NCBI GenBank assembly: GCA_045534445.1
Contig: JAZSJQ010000057.1
Coordinates: 1 to 64,000, forward strand
Reading direction: 5' to 3'
From: JAISGQ01 sp045534445
GTDB taxonomy: Bacteria > Bacillota > Clostridia > Oscillospirales > Acutalibacteraceae
Length of the DNA stretch: 64,000 nucleotides
The translations under genes and the position numbers were made by a program. A model generated the notes under the pieces. That model saw only the letters and a list, made by a program, of their open reading frames with translations, ran no database searches and was not told where the DNA came from. Below are positions 50,797-58,978 of the stretch, in pieces; positions within the stretch are counted from its first letter, which is position 1, and every line of letters begins with the position of its first letter.

Positions 50797-53163
50797 TTAT
50801 TCAATACTGGAGGTCTGGGAGGCGGTTATCTTCTTCGTGCTCTGTGCGGCAATGAATACCGCAATGAGTGTTGCTCCTATGAGCATAAGGGGATATATCA
50901 CATAAGCCTCAAGAGGTACTATGTCGTATTTTATAAAATCTGCACCCATCATTTTAAATATCGGGGTGATAAGAAGCTGGGTTGCAGGGGTGGAAAGTGC
51001 TATGCCGAGAACGGCGGATATTATCAGCACTATGCCCATTCTCAGAACATGCCAGCGGACTGTGAAGCCCTTTGTAAAGCCTGCTGCTCTCAGCATTGCG
51101 ATCTGTCCCTTTTCCTTGGCGATGAAGGAACGCTCCATGAGCATGGCGATCATCATGCAGATAATTATCATAATCGGTGTGAGCAGATTGCGGATGGATT
51201 CGACCATTTCAGCAGAGCCTGTGAAATAGTTTGCATATTCTCCGCCATTCATAACCCTGGATTCCGGATAAAGCTCCGCCAGGCGCTCCTTGCGTCTCTC
51301 AAGCTCTTTTTCGTCGGGGTTATCACAGAAGGTTATCTGATAGGCATTGAAGCCTGCTGCCTGAGAGTAGTTTATCTCGGCATCTTCATGAAGTCTTACA
51401 CCGTTGCCCATGTTCATCATGGACTGGAATATTCCCACAACCAGAACTTCACGCTTTTTGTCCATGTCGGTGTAGGTAAAGGTATCCCCTATCGTTACGT
51501 CAAGGGCCTCTGCCACCTTTGTGGTTATTGCCACCTCATCAGGATTCTGCGGTGCTGAGCCTTCGGAATAAACATAATCCGAAGCCTTTACACCTGTTCC
51601 CTGGAAAATCATTCCTGCATAAGAATTTTCTCCTGCATCAAGGGTGCTGAACATGAATATCTCGCCGAAGGCATAACAAGGCATTCCTTCTTCTTCAAGG
51701 GTCTTTTCTATTTCCTTCAGGTCTCGTCTGAAATTGTCTCTGCCCTTTTCCTCGAAATAGTCAACATATGTTGTGTCAACCAGATAAACATCGCTTTCGG
51801 CAGTTCCGAAATAGGCTACCAGCTTATCACTTTTCAGGGTGTTTATTGTGTTGATGACAACTATTGTCATAACAAGGCACAGTGTAAAGGCTATTATCAT
51901 AGTGATATAGCGTTTTGCGTTGCTCAGAATATCATTGAGCGACAGGAAGGACACAGGTCTCATTCGTCCCTTTGCAAGGGACAGGGGACTTCTTTTTGAG
52001 AATCTCTCACCCTCTGAGCCGTCACGGACAGCCGCTACAGGTGAAAGCTTCTTTACTCTCTTTGTGCCGCCCCAGCAGAATATCATTACTACGAAAACCA
52101 CCAGTGCAACACAGATGACATTTACAAAATAAAGTCTGCTGCCGTTTATTATCATTATCTGAGAAGCTTTTTCAAGCAGCATATTGCCGAAGGGAATACC
52201 TGCTGCAAGTCCCAGCACAGCGCCGACTACAGAAATCGCAAAGTATTTTACGAGATACAGACCTCTTATCTTTCTGTCTGATATGCCCACTGCCTTCATT
52301 ACGCCGATCTCACGGAATTCCTGAGAGAGTGTGAAGTTGATGGTGAAGCGAAGCACAACTATCGCTATGAGCACAAGGCAGATGCTGACTACAAGAAATA
52401 CTCCTGCAACTGCCATGTCAAGAACATACATCGACTGCATCAGGTCGGAGTCTGCCATCAGAACTGTGCTCAGTCCTGTATCCATAAGCTCTTTTGCAAA
52501 TTTCTTTGTGTCTTTTGTCTCTATTGAGCAGAGTGCTCCTGCACGCTGCTGTTCCTTTACAAGAGGCTCTGAATAAATCTCTTTGAAATCCTCGTATGAT
52601 ATTATGCATCTTGTTGATCCTACATTGGGAGAACCTAAAAGTGCGTCCTTGATAAAAGCTTCAACAGTAAATTCTTTTTTTGTTTCTCCGAGGGTTACCA
52701 TAATGGTATCGCCGACTTTGATATCGTTCTTGTTTCTTAATTTGACAGGCAGATATATCTTGCCGCTTTCTATCGACTCAATAAGCATGTCGTCCTCTGT
52801 GAAATAAGAAAGGGACGCTTCCTCGAAAGCGAAAAGAGTCAGTGTCGGTGCATTTTCTATCTCTTCGCCGTTTAATAACGCATCGTCCGCACTCAGATAA
52901 ACAAGCGGCTCGGTGTGATGGGAATCGGCAAGCTCTATAGAACCGATCACACTGTCGAGCTCTTCTGCCTCCGTTCCCTTTGTCATTACAACGTAGTCGC
53001 TCATGCCTGCCATTTCAAAGAAATCGTCCTGCGCATTGATTATGGTCAGAATGTTGTTTGCACTGCTCGATACAAACACCGCCGACAGGGTTATGAATAC
53101 AAGCAGTATGATGTTCATTACCTTATTTCGCTTAAGGTCTTTTTTCAGTATTCTAAGATACAT
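50797..53163 (-). CDS. FtsX/MacB-type ABC transporter permease
   Basis: This 788-residue permease has the layout of one N-terminal helix, a large extracellular domain, three helices, a second extracellular domain and three C-terminal helices; REIGVMKAVGISDRKIRGLYL and IAMLRAAGFTKGF are the conserved pre-helix turns. It is the first gene of a five-gene operon with ATPase, membrane protein, response regulator and kinase, as in self-regulated antimicrobial-peptide detoxification modules. The substrate is not known. Confidence 0.92.
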   Translation of the reverse strand: MYLRILKKDLKRNKVMNIILLVFITLSAVFVSSSANNILTIINAQDDFFEMAGMSDYVVMTKGTEAEELDSVIGSIELADSHHTEPLVYLSADDALLNGEEIENAPTLTLFAFEEASLSYFTEDDMLIESIESGKIYLPVKLRNKNDIKVGDTIMVTLGETKKEFTVEAFIKDALLGSPNVGSTRCIISYEDFKEIYSEPLVKEQQRAGALCSIETKDTKKFAKELMDTGLSTVLMADSDLMQSMYVLDMAVAGVFLVVSICLVLIAIVVLRFTINFTLSQEFREIGVMKAVGISDRKIRGLYLVKYFAISVVGAVLGLAAGIPFGNMLLEKASQIMIINGSRLYFVNVICVALVVFVVMIFCWGGTKRVKKLSPVAAVRDGSEGERFSKRSPLSLAKGRMRPVSFLSLNDILSNAKRYITMIIAFTLCLVMTIVVINTINTLKSDKLVAYFGTAESDVYLVDTTYVDYFEEKGRDNFRRDLKEIEKTLEEEGMPCYAFGEIFMFSTLDAGENSYAGMIFQGTGVKASDYVYSEGSAPQNPDEVAITTKVAEALDVTIGDTFTYTDMDKKREVLVVGIFQSMMNMGNGVRLHEDAEINYSQAAGFNAYQITFCDNPDEKELERRKERLAELYPESRVMNGGEYANYFTGSAEMVESIRNLLTPIMIIICMMIAMLMERSFIAKEKGQIAMLRAAGFTKGFTVRWHVLRMGIVLIISAVLGIALSTPATQLLITPIFKMMGADFIKYDIVPLEAYVIYPLMLIGATLIAVFIAAQSTKKITASQTSSIE

Positions 53164-53241
53164 AAGGCTTTTCTGTCCTTTCTCTGAAAGTGCCCTCAGG
53201 GCGTCCCCCTCGGAACTGTCATGAGTTTAGCACGGCAATTA

Positions 53242-53257
53242 TTAAACAATCCTTAAA
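53242..53257 (-). promoter_or_regulatory. Candidate response-regulator operator
   Basis: On the minus strand the direct repeat TTTAA-N6-TTTAA (TTTAAGGATTGTTTAA) has an 11-base period, typical of OmpR-family binding sites, 80 bases upstream of the permease start. Confidence 0.45.
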
Positions 53258-53312
53258 TGATTTAATATTCTGTTTTTTCATTTTAGCACACTTTGTTCTG
53301 TAAGAACAGCAA

Positions 53313-53342
53313 AAAGCTCCTTCCCGTTCGGAAAGGAGCTTT
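53313..53342. terminator. Hairpin in the 353-base gap downstream of the YczE-like gene
   Basis: AAAGCTCCTT (53313-53322) with AAGGAGCTTT (53333-53342). The gap 53164-53516 also holds the operator above and the double-hairpin repeat; no gene is seen. Confidence 0.55.
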
Positions 53343-53430
53343 AAATAAATCATAATAGTTTTTTGCATTTTACAAAAGGATACAATCACGGCAATATATA
53401 CTCGGATTTTCCACCTCATCCGCCTCGTCG

Positions 53431-53480
53431 AGTTCGCATTTTTGCGAACTCTGCTCGGCACCTTCCCCTCAAGGGGAAGG
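53431..53480. repeat. Double-hairpin intergenic repeat (copy 2)
   Basis: AGTTCGCA (53431-53438) with TGCGAACT (53443-53450), then CGGCA, then CCTTCCCCT (53461-53469) with AGGGGAAGG (53472-53480). Very similar to copy 3 (60277-60324). Confidence 0.65.
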
Positions 53481-53516
53481 CTTTAATTGCATTGTCCCCT
53501 TTGGAAACCTGTTTTT

Positions 53517-54167
53517 CTATACTTTTTTATCTCTGAGCATGGGGCGTGCTATCTTTTCATTGAAAAGCTCAATGAGCGGTCCCATGAAGAAGGCTGTGAT
53601 TATGGTTCCGATGCCGATGATGGTCGGGATCGCCTTCCATTCTCCGCCGCCCAGCACAAACAGCAGTGCGCCCGATATCACGCAGACGATGTCTGTGCAG
53701 ATGCGGATATACTTGAATTTCCATAATTTCCATTTGTTTGCGCAGATAAGCGCAATTGCATCATAGGTGGATACGCCAAGGTCGGCGGTCATATAAAGCG
53801 ATGAGCCGAAGCATATGACCACTATGCCCACTATCAGACAGCCTATTCTCAGTGGCAGTGAAGGCTCATCGAACACCTTCAGAAGCAGTCCGTGGGTAAA
53901 TTCGGTAACGTAGCCTAAAAGGAACAGGTTTATAAATGTGGCGATGCCTATGTAATGCCTGTCAAAAACAAGGCTGAACAGCAGAAGCACTGCGTTGACT
54001 ATTACATATAATGTACCGAAATCTATGGGTATGAGCCTGTCAAGTCCGCTCATAAGGGACTGGAACGGGTCTACACCAAAGGCGGCTATCTTGAAAACAG
54101 CCACGCTCACTGCGCAGATTATTACACCTGCTGCCGACATTATTATCCTCTTTACGGTATTATTCAA
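53517..54167 (-). CDS. YczE/YitT-family integral membrane protein
   Basis: This 216-residue protein has five or six membrane helices and the family motif FGVDPFQSLMSGLDRLIPI after the first helix, plus ADLGVSTYDAIAL. YczE/YyaS-type proteins have no firm function. It is divergent to the radical SAM gene; an inverted repeat lies between them. Confidence 0.83.
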   Translation of the reverse strand: MNNTVKRIIMSAAGVIICAVSVAVFKIAAFGVDPFQSLMSGLDRLIPIDFGTLYVIVNAVLLLFSLVFDRHYIGIATFINLFLLGYVTEFTHGLLLKVFDEPSLPLRIGCLIVGIVVICFGSSLYMTADLGVSTYDAIALICANKWKLWKFKYIRICTDIVCVISGALLFVLGGGEWKAIPTIIGIGTIITAFFMGPLIELFNEKIARPMLRDKKV

Positions 54168-54240
54168 ATTGTTTCCTCTTTCCTGTTTTTACTGCTTCAG
54201 TATTATAACTTCATTGCGTATCTATGTCAACAAAAACAAT

Positions 54241-54286
54241 CTGGTCATATAAATAAACTCATAACTGACTATTTTAAAATGACCAG
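54241..54286. promoter_or_regulatory. Inverted repeat between divergent genes
   Basis: CTGGTCAT (54241-54248) and ATGACCAG (54279-54286), with AT-rich DNA between; it could be an operator for one or both neighbours. Confidence 0.4.
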
Positions 54287-54332
54287 TTTTGTATTATCTT
54301 TATTATATAACTGAGAAAACGGAGGCATTGCT

Positions 54333-54938
54333 ATGATGACCATTACATACAAGGTTAAAAACGGCATATATGTCAATATGACAAACCGCTGTCCCTGCGC
54401 CTGCACCTTCTGCCTGAGGCAGAACGGCGACTGCGTATACGGCTCGGATTCCCTGTGGCTCGAGCGTGAGCCGACGGTCAGTGAGGTCTGCGAAAGCATT
54501 GATTCCTACGACCTTTCAAAGGAACAGGAGATCGTTTTCTGCGGCTACGGTGAGCCCACAGAACGGCTTGACGATCTGCTGGAGGTGGCTTCCTTTATCC
54601 GTTCTAAGAGTGATATCCCCATTCGCATAAACACTAACGGACTCTCTGACCTTATAAACGGCGAAAAGACTGCACAGAAGCTTCGTGGACTTATCGACAC
54701 CGTTTCAATAAGCCTCAATGCCACAAACAAAGAGGATTATCTGAGCATAGTCCGCCCAAAGTTTGGCATTGATTCTTTCGATGCCATGCTCAGCTTTGCA
54801 AAGGACTGCACCCTTTATGTCCCCAATGTTATAATGACGGTGGTCGATGTGGTCACCACTCCCGAAGAGCAGGAGACATGCAGGGAGATATGCCGGTCTG
54901 TCGGAGCAACGCTTCGCGTAAGACCGTATGAGGAATAA
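54333..54938 (+). CDS. TatD-associated-type radical SAM protein
   Basis: This 201-residue radical SAM enzyme begins with VKNGIYVNMTNRCPCACTFC, which contains CX3CX2C for the [4Fe-4S] cluster, followed by the GEP motif (GYGEPTER) and RINTNGLSDL. It matches the small TatD-family-associated radical SAM group. The substrate is unknown; tatD is not adjacent here. Start at 54333 has GGAGG upstream. Confidence 0.88.
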   Translation: MMTITYKVKNGIYVNMTNRCPCACTFCLRQNGDCVYGSDSLWLEREPTVSEVCESIDSYDLSKEQEIVFCGYGEPTERLDDLLEVASFIRSKSDIPIRINTNGLSDLINGEKTAQKLRGLIDTVSISLNATNKEDYLSIVRPKFGIDSFDAMLSFAKDCTLYVPNVIMTVVDVVTTPEEQETCREICRSVGATLRVRPYEE

Positions 54939-54959
54939 GTGTATTCTGATGCTTTTGTG

Positions 54960-54987
54960 TTGAAACGGGTAATTTTTCATATATAAT
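54960..54987 (+). promoter_or_regulatory. Promoter of the ABC exporter gene
   Basis: TTGAAA (54960-54965), 16-base spacer, TATAAT (54982-54987), 33 bases before the ATG. Confidence 0.6.
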
Positions 54988-55020
54988 CAAATTATACTGA
55001 TAAAAAAGGAACGTGATGCT

Positions 55021-56865
55021 ATGGCAGGACCTATGGGAAGAGGTCTTGGACCTCGCGGATTTCTTACCGATGAAGAAAAGCAGAATATGCCGAAGGTTAC
55101 AAAGGGGCTTCTTCTGCGTATTTTAAGCTACTTAAAGCCCTACTGGCTCCAGTTTGTTTTTGTGTTCGTCGCCATTCTCCTGTCGGCGGGTGTGGGACTT
55201 CTCCCCTCCATCATTACAGGACGAATCGTTGACGAGGCACTTATCGGCAACGACCTTGCACTACTTATAAAGCTTCTGCTTATGGCTTTTGCAACTCTGA
55301 CCATATCTCAGGTCATCGGAGTGCTGGAAAACTACATAAACGCATGGATATCCCAGCGCATCATCTTCGATATGAAGAACCAGATGTATGACCATCTCCA
55401 GCACATGCCCCACTCCTTCTTTACCTCCGAAAAGCAGGGCGATATCATAACACGAATGAACACGGACATCAGCGGCGTAAGCTCTGTTATTTCCGGCACT
55501 CTGTCTAGCATAGTCAGCAACGTGGCGACAGTCGTTACCACCCTTGTGGCTCTCTTTACAATGAGCTGGAAGCTGGCACTTGTGGGCATTGTGGTAATCC
55601 CTCTGCTTATTCTTCCTACAAAGAGCGTCGGTAAGACAAGATGGAAGCTTCTGACCGAAAGTCAGGCAAAGAACGACGAGATGAATCAGCTTGTAAACGA
55701 GACTCTCAGCGTCAGCGGTTCGATGCTCGTAAAGCTCTTTACAAGGGAAAAGAAAGAGTATGACCGCTTTGTGGACGTAAACGAAGAGGTTACTCAACTG
55801 GCACTTAAGGAACAGCGAAGCGGTAAGTGGTTTATGGTCATTATGGGTATGTTTAGCCAGATAGGACCTCTGCTGATTTATTTTGCAGGCGGTCTGTTCA
55901 TTATAAAAGGGCTCGACCCCACCCTTACGGTCGGTGTCATCACCGCTACCGTTGCCCTTATCAATCGCCTTTATCGACCCGTTCAGTCGCTTTTAAACAT
56001 TCAGGTGGACTTTACCCGTTCCCTTGCACTCTTTACCCGTATATTCGATTATTTCGACAAGGAGAACACCATTGTCTCCCCCGAAAACGGAAAGAAGCCC
56101 CATGTTGCCTGCGCTGACATCGATTTTGATCACGTTGCTTTCTCCTACACTCCCGAAAAGCCCCTGCTGACGGATATCGATTTTACCGTTCCCGGCGGGC
56201 AGATGTTTGCCATAGTCGGCCCTTCAGGCTCGGGTAAGTCTACGGTTGTAAACCTTATTCCGAGACTTTATGATTGTCTCGACGGCTGTGTTACTGTAGG
56301 CGGTGTTGACGTGCGCGATTTTGACCTTACATATCTGCGCGAGAAGATTGGCGTTGTAACTCAGGACACTTACCTTTTCAACGGCACCATAAAAGAAAAT
56401 CTCCTGTATGCAAAGGACGATGCAACACAGGAAGAGATAGAAAATGCCTGCCGAACTGCAAGCATTCACGATTTTATTGTAAATCAGCCCGACGGTTACG
56501 ACACAATGGTGGGCAACCGAGGCTTGAAGCTCTCAGGCGGTGAGAAGCAGAGACTTTCCATTGCCCGTGTCATACTCAAGAATCCCGATATTCTCATTCT
56601 GGACGAAGCTACCTCCGCCCTTGACTCGATCTCCGAAAACGCCATTCAGGACGCTCTCGAGGTGCTTATGGACGGCAGGACAAGCATTGTCATCGCTCAC
56701 AGGCTTTCTACAATTCTCAAAGCAGATAAGATTCTTGTTGTAAAGGACGGAGTCATTGCAGAGCAGGGTACTCACGAGGATCTGCTGGCTAAGGGAGGCA
56801 CTTACAGAGATCTGTACGAGACACAGTTCAGACAAATTCTCGAATATGAGGCTGAAAAGAAGTAG
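55021..56865 (+). CDS. ABC transporter, fused permease and ATPase (MsbA/LmrA-type)
   Basis: This 614-residue half-transporter has an N-terminal six-helix domain (about 30-320) and a C-terminal ATPase with Walker A GPSGSGKST, signature LSGGEKQRLSIARV and Walker B ILILDEATSALD. It should work as a homodimer exporting lipid or drug. The N-terminus MAGPMGRGLGPRGFL is a Gly/Pro-rich leader found in other clostridial ABC-type exporters. It is followed after 6 bases by the AAC(3)-family gene. Confidence 0.92.
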   Translation: MAGPMGRGLGPRGFLTDEEKQNMPKVTKGLLLRILSYLKPYWLQFVFVFVAILLSAGVGLLPSIITGRIVDEALIGNDLALLIKLLLMAFATLTISQVIGVLENYINAWISQRIIFDMKNQMYDHLQHMPHSFFTSEKQGDIITRMNTDISGVSSVISGTLSSIVSNVATVVTTLVALFTMSWKLALVGIVVIPLLILPTKSVGKTRWKLLTESQAKNDEMNQLVNETLSVSGSMLVKLFTREKKEYDRFVDVNEEVTQLALKEQRSGKWFMVIMGMFSQIGPLLIYFAGGLFIIKGLDPTLTVGVITATVALINRLYRPVQSLLNIQVDFTRSLALFTRIFDYFDKENTIVSPENGKKPHVACADIDFDHVAFSYTPEKPLLTDIDFTVPGGQMFAIVGPSGSGKSTVVNLIPRLYDCLDGCVTVGGVDVRDFDLTYLREKIGVVTQDTYLFNGTIKENLLYAKDDATQEEIENACRTASIHDFIVNQPDGYDTMVGNRGLKLSGGEKQRLSIARVILKNPDILILDEATSALDSISENAIQDALEVLMDGRTSIVIAHRLSTILKADKILVVKDGVIAEQGTHEDLLAKGGTYRDLYETQFRQILEYEAEKK

Positions 56866-56871
56866 AATAAT

Positions 56872-57660
56872 ATGATATTCACAAAAGAACAACTGAAAAA
56901 ACAGATTGCCGAAATGGGCATTTCCCCCTCGGACACTGTACTGATACATACATCCATGCGTGCTGTGGGCGAGGTTGAAAACGGAGCTGACGGAGTTATC
57001 GATGCATTTATTGAGTATCTCCGTGACGGTCTGTTTCTTGTTCCTACCCACACATGGGACAGGGTTTATTCCGAAAAGCCTGTATATGATGTAAGGAGCA
57101 CTGTTCCTTGCATCGGCGCTCTGCCGAGGGCTGCGGCTTTCAGGCAGGACGGTGTGCGATCCCTGCACCCCACGCACTCTGTATGGGCTTGCGGCAAAGG
57201 TGCTGAGGATTTTATTAAAAACGAAGAAAACGCACTCTCCCCTTGTCCTCCCGGCTTTGTATGGGATCGTCTTGCAGATGTGAATGCAAAAATACTTCTG
57301 ATCGGTGTTGGAAACGATAAAAATACCTTTATTCACGCCGTCGAAGAGGTTGCTGACATTCCCGACAGACTCGCGGAAAATCCCTTTGAGGTAACGATTC
57401 TCGACTACGACGGCAATGCTCACCGTCACCCCTATCGCTGCCATTGCTGCAGCAGATCGGACGATGTGTCGAGGCAATTTGTGAATTTTGACAAGCCGCT
57501 TGTCAAACTTGGCGCACAATCCTTCGGCAAGCTCGGTAATGCTGATGTGCGTATTGTTGACGCCGCTCTCTGCAAGGAGATTATTCTTCGGATTTATTCA
57601 CGGGCAGACAGCGACCTGTGCATAGAGCTGTGTGAGATACCAACGGAGTTTTATATGTGA
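56872..57660 (+). CDS. AAC(3)-family N-acetyltransferase
   Basis: This 262-residue protein matches the aminoglycoside 3-N-acetyltransferase fold family: IHTSMRAVG, VPTHTWDRV, ALPRAAAF and LHPTHSVWACG (the conserved HPTHSV motif). Many family members do not act on drugs, so resistance should not be assumed. It lies 6 bases after an exporter gene and they are probably co-transcribed. It ends in a strong hairpin. Confidence 0.87.
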   Translation: MIFTKEQLKKQIAEMGISPSDTVLIHTSMRAVGEVENGADGVIDAFIEYLRDGLFLVPTHTWDRVYSEKPVYDVRSTVPCIGALPRAAAFRQDGVRSLHPTHSVWACGKGAEDFIKNEENALSPCPPGFVWDRLADVNAKILLIGVGNDKNTFIHAVEEVADIPDRLAENPFEVTILDYDGNAHRHPYRCHCCSRSDDVSRQFVNFDKPLVKLGAQSFGKLGNADVRIVDAALCKEIILRIYSRADSDLCIELCEIPTEFYM

Positions 57661-57691
57661 AAAGCCACGGCGGAATTACCGCCGTGGCTTT
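57661..57691 (+). terminator. Terminator of the exporter/acetyltransferase operon
   Basis: A perfect 13-bp stem AAAGCCACGGCGG with its complement (57679-57691) and 5-base loop, beginning at the base after the stop codon. Confidence 0.85.
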
Positions 57692-57699
57692 ACTTATGC

Positions 57700-57836
57700 T
57701 TCGCCTTTGGTGAAATATTTTGCCTATCGGCAAAATGTGAAATTAAATCCACCCACCGCCGCGACGATTTCACTCAAGCTTTGCTCGAATTTCACATTGC
57801 AGAGCAATATTTCTCCCCCCCGAAAGGGTGGATTTA
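57700..57836. repeat. Intergenic palindromic repeat near the tRNA genes
   Basis: The outer arms TAAATCCACCC (57744-57754) and GGGTGGATTTA (57826-57836) enclose short TTTCAC/GTGAAA-type repeats (ATTTCACTCAAGC, ATTTCACATTGC). This looks like a dispersed non-coding element. Confidence 0.45.
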
Positions 57837-57839
57837 GTA

Positions 57840-57873
57840 AAAAAAGACCTTGTCTTTCGACAAGGTCTTTTTT
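57840..57873 (-). terminator. Terminator of the tRNA operon
   Basis: A perfect 15-bp stem (AAAAAAGACCTTGTC with its complement at 57859-57873) and 4-base loop, just after tRNA-Tyr on the minus strand. Confidence 0.85.
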
Positions 57874-57874
57874 C

Positions 57875-57959
57875 TGGTGGGAGCGGGTGGATTCGAACCA
57901 CCGAAGTCGTCGACAACAGATTTACAGTCTGCCCCCTTTGGCCACTCGGGAACACTCCC
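57875..57959 (-). tRNA. tRNA-Tyr (GTA)
   Basis: An 85-base class II tRNA with encoded CCA (57877-57875), acceptor GGGAGTG pairing with CGCTCCC, T-loop GTTCGAATC and long variable arm. The anticodon loop CTGTAAA gives GTA at 57925-57923; the anticodon stem GCAGA/TCTGT is intact. Confidence 0.95.
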
Positions 57960-57987
57960 ATGTTCCTATTTATTCAATTGCACGATC

Positions 57988-58063
57988 TGGAGCCGGTGGA
58001 CGGACTCGAACCACCGCTCTGCTCGTCACAAATCAGCTGCTCTACCAACTGAGCTACACCGGC
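57988..58063 (-). tRNA. tRNA-Thr (TGT) with imperfect anticodon stem
   Basis: A 76-base cloverleaf with encoded CCA: acceptor GCCGGTG/CACCGGC and D-stem GCTC/GAGC are perfect, the T-stem GGTGG/CCGTC has two G-U pairs, and the anticodon TGT is at 58030-58028. The anticodon stem GCTGA against CGAGC pairs only at three of five positions (30 is G-G, 31 is A-C). It may be a partly degraded or sequence-divergent tRNA. Confidence 0.8.
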
Positions 58064-58121
58064 ACGCCGTGAATCCCAACCTCGCTTACGAGGTTACTGC
58101 CCTTTCGCAGAACGCTTGCTT

Positions 58122-58150
58122 AATATACATCATAAAACGATATTTGTCAA
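58122..58150 (-). promoter_or_regulatory. Promoter of the tRNA operon
   Basis: Minus strand TTGACA (58150-58145), 17-base spacer, TATATT (58127-58122), about 59 bases upstream of tRNA-Thr. Between them a hairpin AACCTCG/CGAGGTT (58079-58096) lies in the leader. Bases 58151-58376 hold nothing that I recognise. Confidence 0.75.
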
Positions 58151-58376
58151 GGCTTTTTTCAAATTTTCCGAAAATTATTTTTCATCCGTTTTCGAAAAGC
58201 TTACTCGAGCCTTACTGCCGCCATTTATGTGCCGGATTTTGTTTAAGTTTAACATAGAATTTCTGATTTTGCAAGTATTACTCTCCTTTGTTTGTGAAAT
58301 ATTTTAGATAACCTGCAAAAATGCATATCTGTAAAATATAAAATCTTCTGCTATGAAAAAGTGGCTCTTTTTCAAA

Positions 58377-58405
58377 TTGATAGCCCTTGCGGATAGCTGT
58401 ATAAT
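58377..58405 (+). promoter_or_regulatory. Promoter of the MerR-like regulator gene
   Basis: TTGATA (58377-58382), 17-base spacer, TATAAT (58400-58405), 34 bases before the ATG. Confidence 0.7.
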
Positions 58406-58438
58406 TTATATCAGAGAACAAACAAAAGGAGTTTTATT

Positions 58439-58900
58439 ATGAATGAAAAGTACGCAGAGGGAAATTTTTACACCATTAATCATATTGTCATGTTTTCAGG
58501 TCTTTCCGACCGAACAATACGAAATTATATCTCCATGGGTCTGCTCAAAGGCGAAAAGATTAACGGCCTGTGGCACTTTACTCCCGAGCAGACTGAGGCA
58601 TTTCTGACTCACCCTTCTGTGCGTCCAAGTATTCTTGCAAAAAACAATGCCATTGTCTATGATTTTCTGCTCAATGATAAAAAGGCAGCGCACGAAGGCT
58701 GCATTATACTCGATTTTCCGGACGATGACCCCAAAAAGCTTTCAGCATTTTTCTGCTATACCATAAGCAATGGTGGATACAGCAACATTAATTTCAGCTT
58801 TGACTGTATTAAAAAGTCTGTTCCCCGTGTTATTCTCAGTGGTTATACTGAGGATATTCTGAAGCTTGTTACAGAGTATTATAAGCAGCGGAACAATTAA
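58439..58900 (+). CDS. MerR-like helix-turn-helix regulator
   Basis: This 153-residue protein has an N-terminal MerR-type winged helix (FYTINHIVMFSGLSDRTIRNY, ISMGLLKGEKINGLWHFTPEQ) and a C-terminal domain of about 85 residues with alternating strands, without the usual long coiled coil. The C-terminal part is not recognised and may be a ligand-binding domain. The ATG follows AAAGGAG. No neighbour shows which gene it controls. Confidence 0.8.
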   Translation: MNEKYAEGNFYTINHIVMFSGLSDRTIRNYISMGLLKGEKINGLWHFTPEQTEAFLTHPSVRPSILAKNNAIVYDFLLNDKKAAHEGCIILDFPDDDPKKLSAFFCYTISNGGYSNINFSFDCIKKSVPRVILSGYTEDILKLVTEYYKQRNN

Positions 58901-58978
58901 CCGTTTATTTACAGCAGCGTCATTTCCTGTTGTCTTCTGTGTGGTATATGTATTGATAAACTGCTATGGAGGTAATTT

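Noticed and set aside
50518..51558. Plus-strand frame of 346 residues
   Set aside because: It is antisense to the FtsX-type permease and has low-complexity His/Cys/Tyr-rich content with no motif.
56533..57519. Minus-strand frame of 328 residues
   Set aside because: It is antisense to the ABC exporter and AAC(3) genes, which have clear motifs on the other strand.
56872..57660. Antibiotic resistance gene
   Set aside because: The AAC(3) fold family includes many chromosomal members with other substrates; nothing in the context proves drug resistance.
57850..58257. Open frame across the tRNA genes
   Set aside because: It reads through the antisense of tRNA-Tyr and tRNA-Thr, a common false gene.
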